DNA of 13,426 nt from an uncultured Porphyromonadaceae bacterium (GCA_900547555.1 URHG01000053.1:1-13426); one strand, 5' to 3'. Positions 1 through 6,462 are shown, counted from the first letter of the stretch. Notes: generated from the sequence alone by a model not told the origin. Numbers and translations: made by a program.

Positions 1-1
1 T

Positions 2-553
2 ATAAATGAAAGTCTGGATAATAATGTCTTGGGGGTAAACTATAATGGAAGCGTAGGCTTTGCTTTCTATCATCCTTACCGAGCTATTTTTTCAGATGAT
101 GTCAAAAGAATAAAATGGAAGAATTCGCTTCATAATAATCGTTACACGTTGTTGTTTTTGGCATCTATGATAGGACAACAAAAGTGCAAATATGCATATG
201 GATATAAATTCAATTCGCAAAGAATGAAAAGGCAAAAGATTCTTTTACCTATTCAGCCGAACAACACTATTGATTGGGCTTTTATGGAAGCCTATATGAA
301 GCAAAAAGAACAACAAATTTTAAAACCTACAATATATAAATTATGCAAGCAGCTGATAGTCAACGATATACTGGGGGGGGTAAATTGCTATGCTCCAATT
401 GGAAAGCCTTTTGCTTCACCGAAGTTTTTACCGAGATACAACGAGGTAAGCGTCTTAAAAAAGCTGACCATAAGGACGGACAAACTCCATATGTATCATC
501 AACATCTCTCAATAATGGTATTGATGGATTCATTGGAAACGATGGCGGCGTAA
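2..553 (+). CDS. Restriction-modification specificity (S) subunit, upstream part, partial and frameshifted at a G8 tract
   Basis: The reading frame is open from the window edge, so the N-terminus is missing. Up to about base 372 the protein is the end of a target-recognition domain (TRD-A): NVLGVNYNGS, then FYHPY, FSDDVKR, AYGYKFN and RQKILLP, followed by a helical spacer (WAFMEAYMKQKEQQIL). This matches the second half of TRD-C further down the locus. S subunits pick the DNA sequence that a methyltransferase/endonuclease partner acts on. The spacer pattern (acidic-W-x-F/Y-M-E-x-Y-M) resembles S subunits of BcgI-like type IIB/IIG systems as well as type I; I cannot choose without the missing partner genes. 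After the eight Gs at 373-380 the frame runs into 57 residues unlike any S domain and stops at 551-553, whereas the natural continuation (TRD-B) lies in another frame. The S assignment is strong; its expressed state is inferred. Confidence 0.85.
   Translation: MNESLDNNVLGVNYNGSVGFAFYHPYRAIFSDDVKRIKWKNSLHNNRYTLLFLASMIGQQKCKYAYGYKFNSQRMKRQKILLPIQPNNTIDWAFMEAYMKQKEQQILKPTIYKLCKQLIVNDILGGVNCYAPIGKPFASPKFLPRYNEVSVLKKLTIRTDKLHMYHQHLSIMVLMDSLETMAA
11..252 (+). repeat. TRD-A half, diverged direct repeat of 1087-1328
   Basis: This block aligns without gaps to 1087-1328 at a constant offset of 1076 bases. Over 76 residues (NVLGVNY... to ...KILLP) 56 are identical. Exact shared words are GTAAACTATAATGGAAG (35-51 and 1111-1127) and TATGGATATAAATTCAAT (197-214 and 1273-1290). 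It reflects duplication of a TRD module. Confidence 0.85.
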
Positions 554-1440
554 GAAGATTTAATGATTGTCTGACATTAGCAAATAGTGGTAGTGTTGGG
601 TGTGCATTTTATCATCAATACACTTTTGTGGCAAGTGACCATGTTACGAAACTAAAACGTGATGGACTTGATAAATATGCCTACTTATTTCTGCTCCCAA
701 TCATTAATAGGTTATCGGAGAAATACAGCTTTAATCGAGAAATAAATGATGAACGTATAAAGCGTGAAAAGTTATTATTACCTGCGACTGACAAGGGAGA
801 GATTGATTTTGCCTTTATGTCTGCATTTATGAAAGATGTAGAACATAATATACTCAATACTACGCTAAAAGTCTTTAAGGAACGATTAAGTGTTAATAAA
901 CCTGAAATGGGGGGGGTAAAACTTATTAATGCTTATAAATGGCAGGAGTTCTTTATAGAAGATGTCGCAACTGTGAACAACGGGGTTAGACTGACAAAGG
1001 CAGATATGCAACCTGGCTCAACGCCTTTTGTCGGGGCATCAGAAGCCAATAACGGCATAACCATGTTTACTGGATCCTCAAATGACAGTATGGACAGTAA
1101 TGTATTGGGAGTAAACTATAATGGAAGTATAGGATATTCCTTCTATCATCCTTATGCAGCATTGTTTTCGGATGATGTAAAGCGTGTAAAGTGGAAGGAC
1201 TTCCAACATAATAACACCTATACACTTCTTTTCTTGTCATCTGTTATTTGCCGACAGGCAATTAAATTCGCCTATGGATATAAATTCAATACACGAAGAA
1301 TGGCAAGACAGAAAATCTTATTGCCGGTAACACAAGACAACTCATTGGACTGGCAATATATGGAGAACTATATGCGCAACATTGAAAGTGAACAAATCTT
1401 GAAATACTTACACTCTATAAAGGGCAAAGAACATACTTAA
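343..1440 (+). CDS. Restriction-modification specificity (S) subunit, two-TRD downstream part
   Basis: This 365-residue reading frame contains two target-recognition domains. TRD-B (about residues 14-185) has WKAF, RGKRLKKAD, TPYVSST, NNGIDGF, SGSVGCAFYH and REKLLLP. TRD-C (about 190-365) has KWQEFF, NNGVRLTKAD, STPFVGAS, NNGI, NYNGSIG, FYHPY, AYGYKFN and RQKILLP. Each ends in a helical spacer, as in S subunits where two TRDs are held apart by conserved helices and each reads half of a bipartite DNA site. The ATG at 343 lies inside the upstream frame and its first 11 residues resemble nothing in the domain, so translation may instead enter from upstream if the tract at 373-380 changes length. 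A second G8 tract at 909-916 joins TRD-B to TRD-C in frame. The protein ends at 1440 just before a terminator. A/T-rich codons contrast with the genes that follow. Confidence 0.85.
   Translation: MQAADSQRYTGGGKLLCSNWKAFCFTEVFTEIQRGKRLKKADHKDGQTPYVSSTSLNNGIDGFIGNDGGVRRFNDCLTLANSGSVGCAFYHQYTFVASDHVTKLKRDGLDKYAYLFLLPIINRLSEKYSFNREINDERIKREKLLLPATDKGEIDFAFMSAFMKDVEHNILNTTLKVFKERLSVNKPEMGGVKLINAYKWQEFFIEDVATVNNGVRLTKADMQPGSTPFVGASEANNGITMFTGSSNDSMDSNVLGVNYNGSIGYSFYHPYAALFSDDVKRVKWKDFQHNNTYTLLFLSSVICRQAIKFAYGYKFNTRRMARQKILLPVTQDNSLDWQYMENYMRNIESEQILKYLHSIKGKEHT
373..380 (+). repeat. Poly-G tract (G8) at the TRD-A/TRD-B junction, out of frame here
   Basis: Eight consecutive Gs sit where TRD-A's spacer ends and TRD-B begins. 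Reading from upstream, the codons are CTG GGG GGG GTA AAT, which enters the wrong frame. Nine Gs would read CTG GGG GGG GGT AAA TTG and fuse A to B. Seven Gs would read CTG GGG GGG TAA, an immediate stop. Homopolymeric G tracts of this length are known slipped-strand phase-variation sites. Confidence 0.85.
909..916 (+). repeat. Poly-G tract (G8) at the TRD-B/TRD-C junction, in frame here
   Basis: A second run of eight Gs lies at the equivalent position of the next module, read as ATG GGG GGG GTA AAA. It is in frame in this copy. One G fewer gives ATG GGG GGG TAA, a stop at once. One G more gives GGT AAA ACT TAT TAA, a stop four codons on. The ATG directly before the tract might also serve as a separate start for TRD-C, which I cannot test. 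Confidence 0.8.
1087..1328 (+). repeat. TRD-C half, diverged direct repeat of 11-252
   Basis: Partner copy of the TRD-A block at 11-252. Homologous recombination between the two would delete TRD-B together with both junction tracts; that is inference, not observed. Confidence 0.85.
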
Positions 1441-1442
1441 TA

Positions 1443-1480
1443 ATTAGCCCGTTATTGTTTTTTAATGATAACGGGCTAAT
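1443..1480 (+). terminator. Hairpin terminator after the S-subunit locus
   Basis: ATTAGCCCGTTAT (1443-1455) and its exact complement ATAACGGGCTAAT (1468-1480) form a perfect 13-bp stem with a 12-base T-rich loop. It starts two bases after the stop codon and is followed by CTTTATAATTTT. The stem is AT-flanked with a GC core, and the loop itself is T-rich on the plus strand, so the hairpin may work in either direction. Confidence 0.85.
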
Positions 1481-1679
1481 CTTTATAATTTTATATTTCT
1501 GTTCTGCGTTTCTCTTTGCTTCGGTATTCCGATAGCTTCCCTGAACTCGTTCATCTTCTTTTCTGAATCAACTCACGTTTGATACATCGTCTATCTTGAC
1601 TTCTTGTTTTTATCTTTCTCGATCGAAACGTATTGGAGACATTTCGCCCTTTTTATCAGCTATTTCCAGAGATTTTCTT

Positions 1680-1687
1680 TAACTTTG
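1680..1687 (+). promoter_or_regulatory. Bacteroidales -7 box (TAACTTTG) of hemW
   Basis: TAACTTTG matches the Bacteroidota -7 consensus TAnnTTTG and lies only 8 bases before the ATG at 1696, implying a very short 5' leader. No clear TTTG -33 element is seen at the usual distance. The remaining gene-free stretch from 1481 to 1679 shows no other feature that I can recognise. Confidence 0.6.
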
Positions 1688-1695
1688 CTTGCGTT

Positions 1696-2826
1696 ATGGC
1701 GGGACTGTACATACATATACCTTTTTGTCGTACACGGTGCATCTATTGCGATTTTTATTCGACCGTGGGTGAAGAGCTGCAAGGTCGTTATATGGAGGCT
1801 TTGTTGCAGGAGTGGCGGTTGCGTCGAAATGAATTGCGGGACGAACAAGTCGATACATTGTATATAGGCGGCGGTACGCCTTCTCAATTGTCGCCTGTGT
1901 TGTTGCAGCGGCTTTTCGACGGCTTGGGTCAAGATATAGATTTCGGCTGTTGCCGGGAAATAACGTTCGAAGTTAACCCCGACGATATGTCGTCTGCTTA
2001 TGCTGCTTGCTTGGCGTCTTTGCCGGTGAATCGTATCAGTATGGGCGTACAGAGTTTTGCCGATGAAAATTTACGCTTTTTGCGTCGCCGCCATACTTCC
2101 GCCCAAGCTGTCGATGCGGTGGAGCGCTTGCGTGCAGCCGGATTTTCCCGTATCAGTATCGACCTTATTTACGGTTTGCCCGGGCAGACACCCGATGGTT
2201 GGACAGCCGATTTGGCGCGGGCAGTGGAGCTGGGACTTCCCCATATATCGGCCTATAATCTGATTTATGAGGAGGGGACGCCTCTTGACCGTTTACGACG
2301 GGAAGGGCTTGTGCGGGAATGCGGAGAAGAGCTTTCTTCCCGGTTATTTGAATTGACGGTCGATGTGTTGACGAATGCGGGTTATGAGCAATACGAGATT
2401 TCTAATTTCGCCCGTAACGGAGAATATGCCCGGCACAATACTTCTTATTGGCAAGATGTGCCGTATCTCGGGTTGGGGCCGTCGGCGCATAGTTATGATC
2501 GGGAGGTGCGTCGCCGTAACATTTCGGATTTGAGGAGTTATATCGCTCGGATAGAGACCGGTTGCACAGCTTATGAGACAGAAAGGCTTGATAACGATAC
2601 CCGTTATAACGACCGGGTGATAACGTCTTTGCGTACGATGTGGGGGCTCGACCTCGATGCGATAGCGGCTGATTTCGGTGAAGCTCGCCGCGACTATTGT
2701 TTGCATATGGCTCGACCACACATCAAAAACGGTCTGCTTGCTTATATCGACGGACGATTGACGATAACTCGTCGGGGCTTGTTTATTTCCGACGGTATTA
2801 TGGCCGATCTGTTGTATGTCGATTGA
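1696..2826 (+). CDS. hemW: HemW-like radical SAM heme chaperone
   Basis: The 376-residue protein has the radical SAM iron-sulfur motif CRTRCIYC (Cys 11, 15 and 18; CX3CX2C), the SAM-binding YIGGGTPS (56-63), EVNPDD (92-97), RISMGVQSF (113-121), SIDLIYGLPGQT (154-165) and the HemW-type ARHNTSYW (245-252). Members of this family bind heme and are thought to deliver it to respiratory enzymes. They are close relatives of the oxygen-independent coproporphyrinogen III oxidase HemN and are often misnamed so; the length near 380 and the HNxxYW motif favour HemW. I chose the ATG at 1696 because MAGLYIHIPFC is the normal family N-terminus and a -7 promoter box sits directly upstream. An in-frame ATG at 1633 would lie before that promoter. 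The gene is the first GC-richer gene after the S-subunit locus and converges on the DUF2490 gene. Confidence 0.92.
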   Translation: MAGLYIHIPFCRTRCIYCDFYSTVGEELQGRYMEALLQEWRLRRNELRDEQVDTLYIGGGTPSQLSPVLLQRLFDGLGQDIDFGCCREITFEVNPDDMSSAYAACLASLPVNRISMGVQSFADENLRFLRRRHTSAQAVDAVERLRAAGFSRISIDLIYGLPGQTPDGWTADLARAVELGLPHISAYNLIYEEGTPLDRLRREGLVRECGEELSSRLFELTVDVLTNAGYEQYEISNFARNGEYARHNTSYWQDVPYLGLGPSAHSYDREVRRRNISDLRSYIARIETGCTAYETERLDNDTRYNDRVITSLRTMWGLDLDAIAADFGEARRDYCLHMARPHIKNGLLAYIDGRLTITRRGLFISDGIMADLLYVD

Positions 2827-2840
2827 GAGTGGATATGGAT

Positions 2841-2916
2841 TTTCCGAATGAATATGAGGAATCTCGTGTTCTTTGTTTGAAATTCTTCATTTCACTGTGT
2901 TCCATTCAGAATGACA
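2841..2916. repeat. Palindromic intergenic repeat, copy in the hemW/DUF2490 gap
   Basis: The copy begins TTCCGAATGAATATGAGGAATCTC and ends in a right arm starting GAAATTCTTC (2879) and closing CATTCAGAATGACA (2916). The ends are nearly complementary. It lies between the two convergent genes and could form a hairpin on transcripts from either side. The same consensus recurs several times in 5838-6803. The first 14 bases of the listed left arm are the most conserved part. Confidence 0.75.
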
Positions 2917-2928
2917 CGCGCTTTGCAA

Positions 2929-2963
2929 GAGATTCTTCCTCCCTTGCGGTCGTCAGCATGACA
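2929..2963. repeat. Solo right arm of the palindromic repeat
   Basis: GAGATTCTTCCTCCCTTGC followed by CAGCATGACA matches the right arm of the family without a preceding left arm. It directly follows the complete copy at 2841-2916. From 2964 to 3020 nothing else is recognisable. Confidence 0.65.
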
Positions 2964-3020
2964 TCGTTTTTGAAGGCGACAACCCTTTCCGCTTTTCAAA
3001 CAGATGCAAGAATGATTGAA

Positions 3021-3704
3021 TTATAGATTGAATTTTACTCCGACTCCCACCGAGGAGTAGAGTTGTTTTTTTATTGTCAACCGTTCGGCGCGCAATTTCA
3101 TTTCGAGTGAGATGAGTTTATTCACGGCATAATTGGTCCCGGCTTCGTAACGGATACGTTCTATCCCGACTGTCCCTGTCGGATTCATACTGTTCATGGC
3201 CTCGAAAATCTCGACCGATACGAAAGGTTTCCACGGGTTTTCTTGGGCGATTGTTCCGGTGATTTTTACTTGATTGCGCCATTTATTGTTCGGTATGCCG
3301 TCTTTATGAGTCTGTTCAAATTTGGAACAGAGCGAGAAATTGAGATGGGACGTGGCGTAGCTGCCGGTCAGGCCCACTTGGTAACGGTGTTGGTGTACAT
3401 CTTTTTTACCCGATTTTCCTTCTTGGTTGAAATAGGCATAATAGGCCATCGCTTTGAGGTATTTGGGAATGACGGTATAGGTCAGTGTGGCCGAAGGCAT
3501 AAAACGTTCGTATCCTTTGAAGTTGTCGTTCAGCCAAAAATCGGCTTGCACTTGCACGTTCAGGTTTTTGCAGACGTTCTTACCGGCACTGACATAAATA
3601 AGGGCGCCGTAGTCGAAATCGTAAAGATAGTCTTTGGCATGAGAGGGAAAGGAAAGTAACAATCCCGTTATAATCAAAGCTGAAAAACGAAAGATTTTTT
3701 TCAT
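3021..3704 (-). CDS. DUF2490-family outer-membrane beta-barrel protein
   Basis: The 227-residue protein opens with a lysine-rich start and a hydrophobic stretch ending in SHA (residues 1-23), a typical signal peptide. Alternating aromatic and polar strands follow (VQVQADFWL, TLTYTVIPKYLKAMAYYAYF, KPFVSVEIFEA, ISLEMKLRAERL), and the last residues are VGVGVKFNL. A hydrophobic C-terminal strand of this kind is usual for outer-membrane barrels. The pattern of a soluble start, a repeated LxxxAxYxYxxQ-like strand and WRNQVK resembles DUF2490 proteins, common in Bacteroidota and of unknown function. The ATG at 3704 gives a complete signal peptide and lies 9 bases after the rlmH stop, so the two genes are probably co-transcribed. 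No link in function to RlmH is known to me. Confidence 0.8.
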   Translation of the reverse strand: MKKIFRFSALIITGLLLSFPSHAKDYLYDFDYGALIYVSAGKNVCKNLNVQVQADFWLNDNFKGYERFMPSATLTYTVIPKYLKAMAYYAYFNQEGKSGKKDVHQHRYQVGLTGSYATSHLNFSLCSKFEQTHKDGIPNNKWRNQVKITGTIAQENPWKPFVSVEIFEAMNSMNPTGTVGIERIRYEAGTNYAVNKLISLEMKLRAERLTIKKQLYSSVGVGVKFNL

Positions 3705-3713
3705 AAGCCGGAT

Positions 3714-4187
3714 TTATTCGTGATGATAAGGTTCGTTATTGAGAATGGTGAAAGCCCGATACAGCTGTTCGGTGAAGATAAGGCGTATCATTTGATGGGA
3801 AAAAGTCATTTTCGACAGCGATATTTTTTCGTGAGCCGCCGTATATATGCTTTGCGCGAAACCGTAAGGACCGCCCACTACGAATACCAATCGTCGGGGA
3901 GTCGTGTGCATCTTTTTCTCGATATACTCGGCAAACTGCATCGAAGAAAACTCCTTCCCGTGTTCATCGAGCAGAACGATGATGTCGCCCTCTCGGAGCG
4001 ATTTCAGTATCAATTCGCCTTCCCGTTCTTTTTGTTGTTCGATGCTGAGATTTTTTGTGTTCTTCAATTCGGGAATGACTATCATGTCGAACGGGATATA
4101 GCGCTTTATACGGTTGCAATACTCGGTAATACCTGCGGCAAAGCCCGATTGTGCCGTTTTCCCGACGACTAAAAAATCTATTTTCAT
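3714..4187 (-). CDS. rlmH: 23S rRNA (pseudouridine 1915-N3)-methyltransferase RlmH
   Basis: The 157-residue product is the usual RlmH length. It starts MKIDFLVVGKT and carries LLDEHGKEFSSMQFAEYI (73-90), the SAM-binding VVGGPYGF (103-110) and the family C-terminal half LSKMTFSHQMIRLIFTEQLYRA (124-145) ending in YHHE. RlmH is a small SPOUT-class (knotted) enzyme that methylates pseudouridine 1915 in helix 69 of 23S rRNA on assembled ribosomes. The frame stays open upstream to 4253, but those 22 residues resemble nothing in RlmH and contain a promoter-like box, so the ATG at 4187 is preferred. The gene diverges from nadC and is followed closely by the DUF2490 gene. Confidence 0.95.
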   Translation of the reverse strand: MKIDFLVVGKTAQSGFAAGITEYCNRIKRYIPFDMIVIPELKNTKNLSIEQQKEREGELILKSLREGDIIVLLDEHGKEFSSMQFAEYIEKKMHTTPRRLVFVVGGPYGFAQSIYTAAHEKISLSKMTFSHQMIRLIFTEQLYRAFTILNNEPYHHE

Positions 4188-4210
4188 GTTTAGGATTACG
4201 GGTTTTTTGC

Positions 4211-4243
4211 GTACATTTGCCTGTCGTTCGGTGTCAAATGTAC
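4211..4243. promoter_or_regulatory. Symmetric pair of -7 boxes in the rlmH/nadC divergent region
   Basis: GTACATTTG (4211-4219) and CAAATGTAC (4235-4243) are a perfect 9-bp inverted repeat separated by 15 bases. Each arm contains TACATTTG, a match to the Bacteroidota -7 box TAnnTTTG. The plus arm points to nadC and the minus arm to rlmH, so predicted start sites of the two divergent genes would nearly coincide between the arms. It could equally be a dimeric operator. The rest of the 157-base gap shows nothing else clear. Confidence 0.5.
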
Positions 4244-4344
4244 AGCCGACCAAGCTACAAATATAGTGATTATTTTATTCCCTTCTCTTTTTGGCATTGG
4301 GGAAATGTATGTAATAAGGAAAATAGTAAAAATAAAACGAGAAT

Positions 4345-5193
4345 ATGAAAACTCCCGACCAACTGATTGACGACCTGATTGCGTTGGCTTTTGCCGAAGA
4401 TATAGGAGATGGCGACCATACGACGCTGTGTTGCATACCTGCCGATGAAATGGGGTGCTCCAAGCTTCTTGTCAAAGAAGAAGGTATTCTTGCCGGCGTA
4501 GATATGGCGCGGCGTGTATTTGCCGCATTCGATCCGTCATTGAAGATGGAGGTCTTTATCGAAGATGGTACGCCTGTAAAACCCGGCGATGTGGCTTTTG
4601 TCGTGAGCGGTAAGGTGCAGTCGCTTTTACAGACCGAGCGTACCATGCTCAATATCATGCAGCGTATGAGCGGTATCGCTACCGTTACCCATGAATATAT
4701 GGCACGTCTCGATGGTTTGCATACCCGGGTGCTCGATACCCGTAAGACCACGCCGGGAATGCGCATACTCGAAAAAGAGGCGGTGCGTATAGGAGGAGGT
4801 GTAAATCACCGTATCGGCCTTTTCGATATGATTCTGCTCAAAGACAACCATGTCGATTTTGCCGGCGGCATCGAAGCGGCTATTACCCGTTGCCACAGAT
4901 ACCTCGAAGAGAAAGGAAAGAATCTGAAAATAGAAATCGAAGTGCGTAATCTCGACGAGCTCGGCGAAGTGTTGCGGGTCGGGGGTGTGGACCGTATCAT
5001 GCTCGACAATTTTACACCCGAGCTTACCCGTGAAGCCGTGAAACTCATTGCCGGCCGTTACGAAACCGAATCGTCGGGAGGCATTACGATCGATACGATA
5101 CGCGACTATGCCGAGTGTGGGGTCGATTTCGTATCGGTCGGTGCATTGACCCATTCGGTCAAAGGTCTCGACATGAGTTTCAAAGCCTTCTGA
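4345..5193 (+). CDS. nadC: Nicotinate-nucleotide pyrophosphorylase (carboxylating), quinolinate phosphoribosyltransferase
   Basis: The 282-residue protein is full length for NadC, which converts quinolinate and PRPP to nicotinate mononucleotide, CO2 and pyrophosphate in de novo NAD synthesis. Visible signatures are EDIGDGDHTT (18-27), GVDMARRVF (51-59), ERTMLNIMQRMSGIAT (98-113), DTRKTTPGMR (131-140), GGGVNHRIGLFDMILLKDNH (150-169), IEIEVRN (196-202), RIMLDNF (217-223) and SVGALTHSVKGLDMSF (264-279). The basic residues of the TRKT, NHR and KDNH motifs bind quinolinate and PRPP in the family. The ATG at 4345 fits the family N-terminus. The gene is followed after 29 bases by yigZ in the same direction, a likely operon. 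The quinolinate-producing partners nadA and nadB are not in the window. Confidence 0.96.
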   Translation: MKTPDQLIDDLIALAFAEDIGDGDHTTLCCIPADEMGCSKLLVKEEGILAGVDMARRVFAAFDPSLKMEVFIEDGTPVKPGDVAFVVSGKVQSLLQTERTMLNIMQRMSGIATVTHEYMARLDGLHTRVLDTRKTTPGMRILEKEAVRIGGGVNHRIGLFDMILLKDNHVDFAGGIEAAITRCHRYLEEKGKNLKIEIEVRNLDELGEVLRVGGVDRIMLDNFTPELTREAVKLIAGRYETESSGGITIDTIRDYAECGVDFVSVGALTHSVKGLDMSFKAF

Positions 5194-5222
5194 TGCGAGT
5201 CCGACTCTTGTGATTTTTACGA

Positions 5223-5837
5223 ATGGCCGACGATACCTACCTTACCGTAGCCCGTCTTTCCGAGGGCTTGTATAAGGAGAAGATGAGTAAGTTCATCTCC
5301 TTTGCGATACCTGTGTCGACTCTCGGCGAAGTCAAAGAAGCTATCGCCCGTTATCAGAAAGAGTACTACGATGCCCGCCATGTTTGCTGGGCCTATATGC
5401 TGGGATATGCCCGTACCGAGTTTCGGGCGAATGATAACGGGGAGCCTTCGGGTACGGCCGGCAAACCTATTTTGGGGCAAATCAACTCTTTCGGACTTAC
5501 CGATGTCCTTATCGTGGTGGTGCGTTATTTCGGTGGAATAAAATTGGGCACGAGCGGACTTATCGAGGCTTATCGGGCGGCGGCGGCCGATGCGATCCGG
5601 GCAAACGAAATCGTCGAGCGGCTTGTCGAGGACGATATACGCATTCTTTTTGAATATCCGTTTATGAACGATGTGATGCGCATCGTGAAAGAGGAGGGGC
5701 CGACCGTCCTTTCCCAATATTTCGAACTCGATTGTGAGATGACTTTGCGCCAGCGTCGCTCCCTTATGCCCCGTTTGCGGGAACGGCTGTCCAAAGTCGA
5801 GTCGTTGCGTTTCCCCGACGAATCACCGGTTGCGTAA
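5223..5837 (+). CDS. yigZ: YigZ/IMPACT family protein (UPF0029 with DUF1949)
   Basis: The 204-residue protein has the IMPACT-family signature in order: SKFISFAIPV (22-31), DARHVCWAY (50-58), DNGEPSGTAGKPIL (71-84), LTDVLIVVVRYFGGIKLGTSGLIEAY (92-117). The remaining 80 residues (IRILFEYPFMNDVMRIV and on) fit the C-terminal ferredoxin-like DUF1949 domain. The family is related to a domain of the eukaryotic regulator IMPACT and to ribosome-associated folds such as elongation factor G domain IV; the bacterial function is not settled. The length matches E. coli YigZ (about 205). It follows nadC by 29 bases and likely shares its transcript. I know of no reason tying the two functions together. The stop at 5837 opens the long repeat-filled gap. 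Confidence 0.92.
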   Translation: MADDTYLTVARLSEGLYKEKMSKFISFAIPVSTLGEVKEAIARYQKEYYDARHVCWAYMLGYARTEFRANDNGEPSGTAGKPILGQINSFGLTDVLIVVVRYFGGIKLGTSGLIEAYRAAAADAIRANEIVERLVEDDIRILFEYPFMNDVMRIVKEEGPTVLSQYFELDCEMTLRQRRSLMPRLRERLSKVESLRFPDESPVA

Positions 5838-6128
5838 TTCCTTATGTGAGAGGAGTCGGCAGTCCGGCAAGAAATCTTTTGTTTTTACTCCGCCGGCAGA
5901 ATGCTTTACCGGTTCTCAGCATGAAATGTTATTCCGAACCGATGCCAAGCCGAGTGCCGAGCAGAACATGCTTATTCGGGCACAGCCGAGGCGCGAAGAA
6001 GGAAAACGAAGTTAGTCGTATGAGAGGAATCTCTATATTACCCCGAACCTGTCCGGACGGTGTGAGGGATCTCATACTTTTCTCGTTTAGGCGGAGATGC
6101 TTCGCCATCGCTCAGCATGACAACCCAA

Positions 6129-6212
6129 TGTCATTCCGAATGAATATGAGGAATCTCCGGGTCTCTATCGGTTGAGATTCTTCACTCCGCTTACGTTTCA
6201 TTCAGAATGACA
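6129..6212. repeat. Palindromic intergenic repeat, best-preserved copy
   Basis: It opens TGTCATTCCGAATGAA and closes TTCATTCAGAATGACA; the 16-base ends are complementary at 15 positions. The inner parts GAGGAATCTC and GAGATTCTTC also pair. The core between the arms (about 6161-6173) is not conserved between copies. Confidence 0.8.
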
Positions 6213-6219
6213 GCATACT

Positions 6220-6462
6220 GTAACTTCTTTCCCGCCGCAAAGAAGTTACCAAGAAAGGTCGCCCGCTCGTTATCGGGTATTCCAGCCTTTCGCTTCACTC
6301 GCCGACGGGGGCTGCGGAACTCGCTTCGCTCAAACAGTCCTCGCCCTGCTTCCGCCTTCTCCCTCGCTCCCGGCAGCCCGATAAAGGCGGGCATGCCTTC
6401 GTCTCCACGACTTGTGTGTAGAGCATGGGTTACATACAGGAAATGCTTCGCTACCGCTCAAA
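6220..6462. repeat. Second structured intergenic element
   Basis: It begins with a perfect 11-bp hairpin, GTAACTTCTTT (6220-6230), loop CCCGCCGC, AAAGAAGTTAC (6239-6249). A longer imperfect inverted repeat follows: GCCCGCTCGTTATCGGG (6261-6277) pairs with CCCGATAAAGGCGGGC (6377-6392) around a 99-base loop. The loop holds GCGGAACTCGCTTCGCTC. The pieces look like a common Bacteroidales intergenic repeat type, but I rely on memory for that. The end at 6462 is the start of the next palindromic copy and not a seen boundary. Confidence 0.55.

Noticed and set aside
1482..1600. Possible remnant gene on the minus strand (short run reading MNEFREAIGIPKQRETQ)
   Set aside because: It is only about 25 residues long between stops and I recognise no family; the evidence is too little for a pseudogene call.
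1633..1695. N-terminal extension of HemW from the ATG at 1633
   Set aside because: The extra 21 residues do not match the family, and the -7 box at 1680-1687 lies inside them.
4188..4253. N-terminal extension of RlmH
   Set aside because: The 22 extra residues are not part of the family, the product from 4187 has the normal length, and the extension covers a promoter-like box.
5197..5207. Small hairpin GAGT-CCG-ACTC between nadC and yigZ as a terminator
   Set aside because: The 4-bp stem with a 3-base loop is too weak, and the two genes look co-transcribed.
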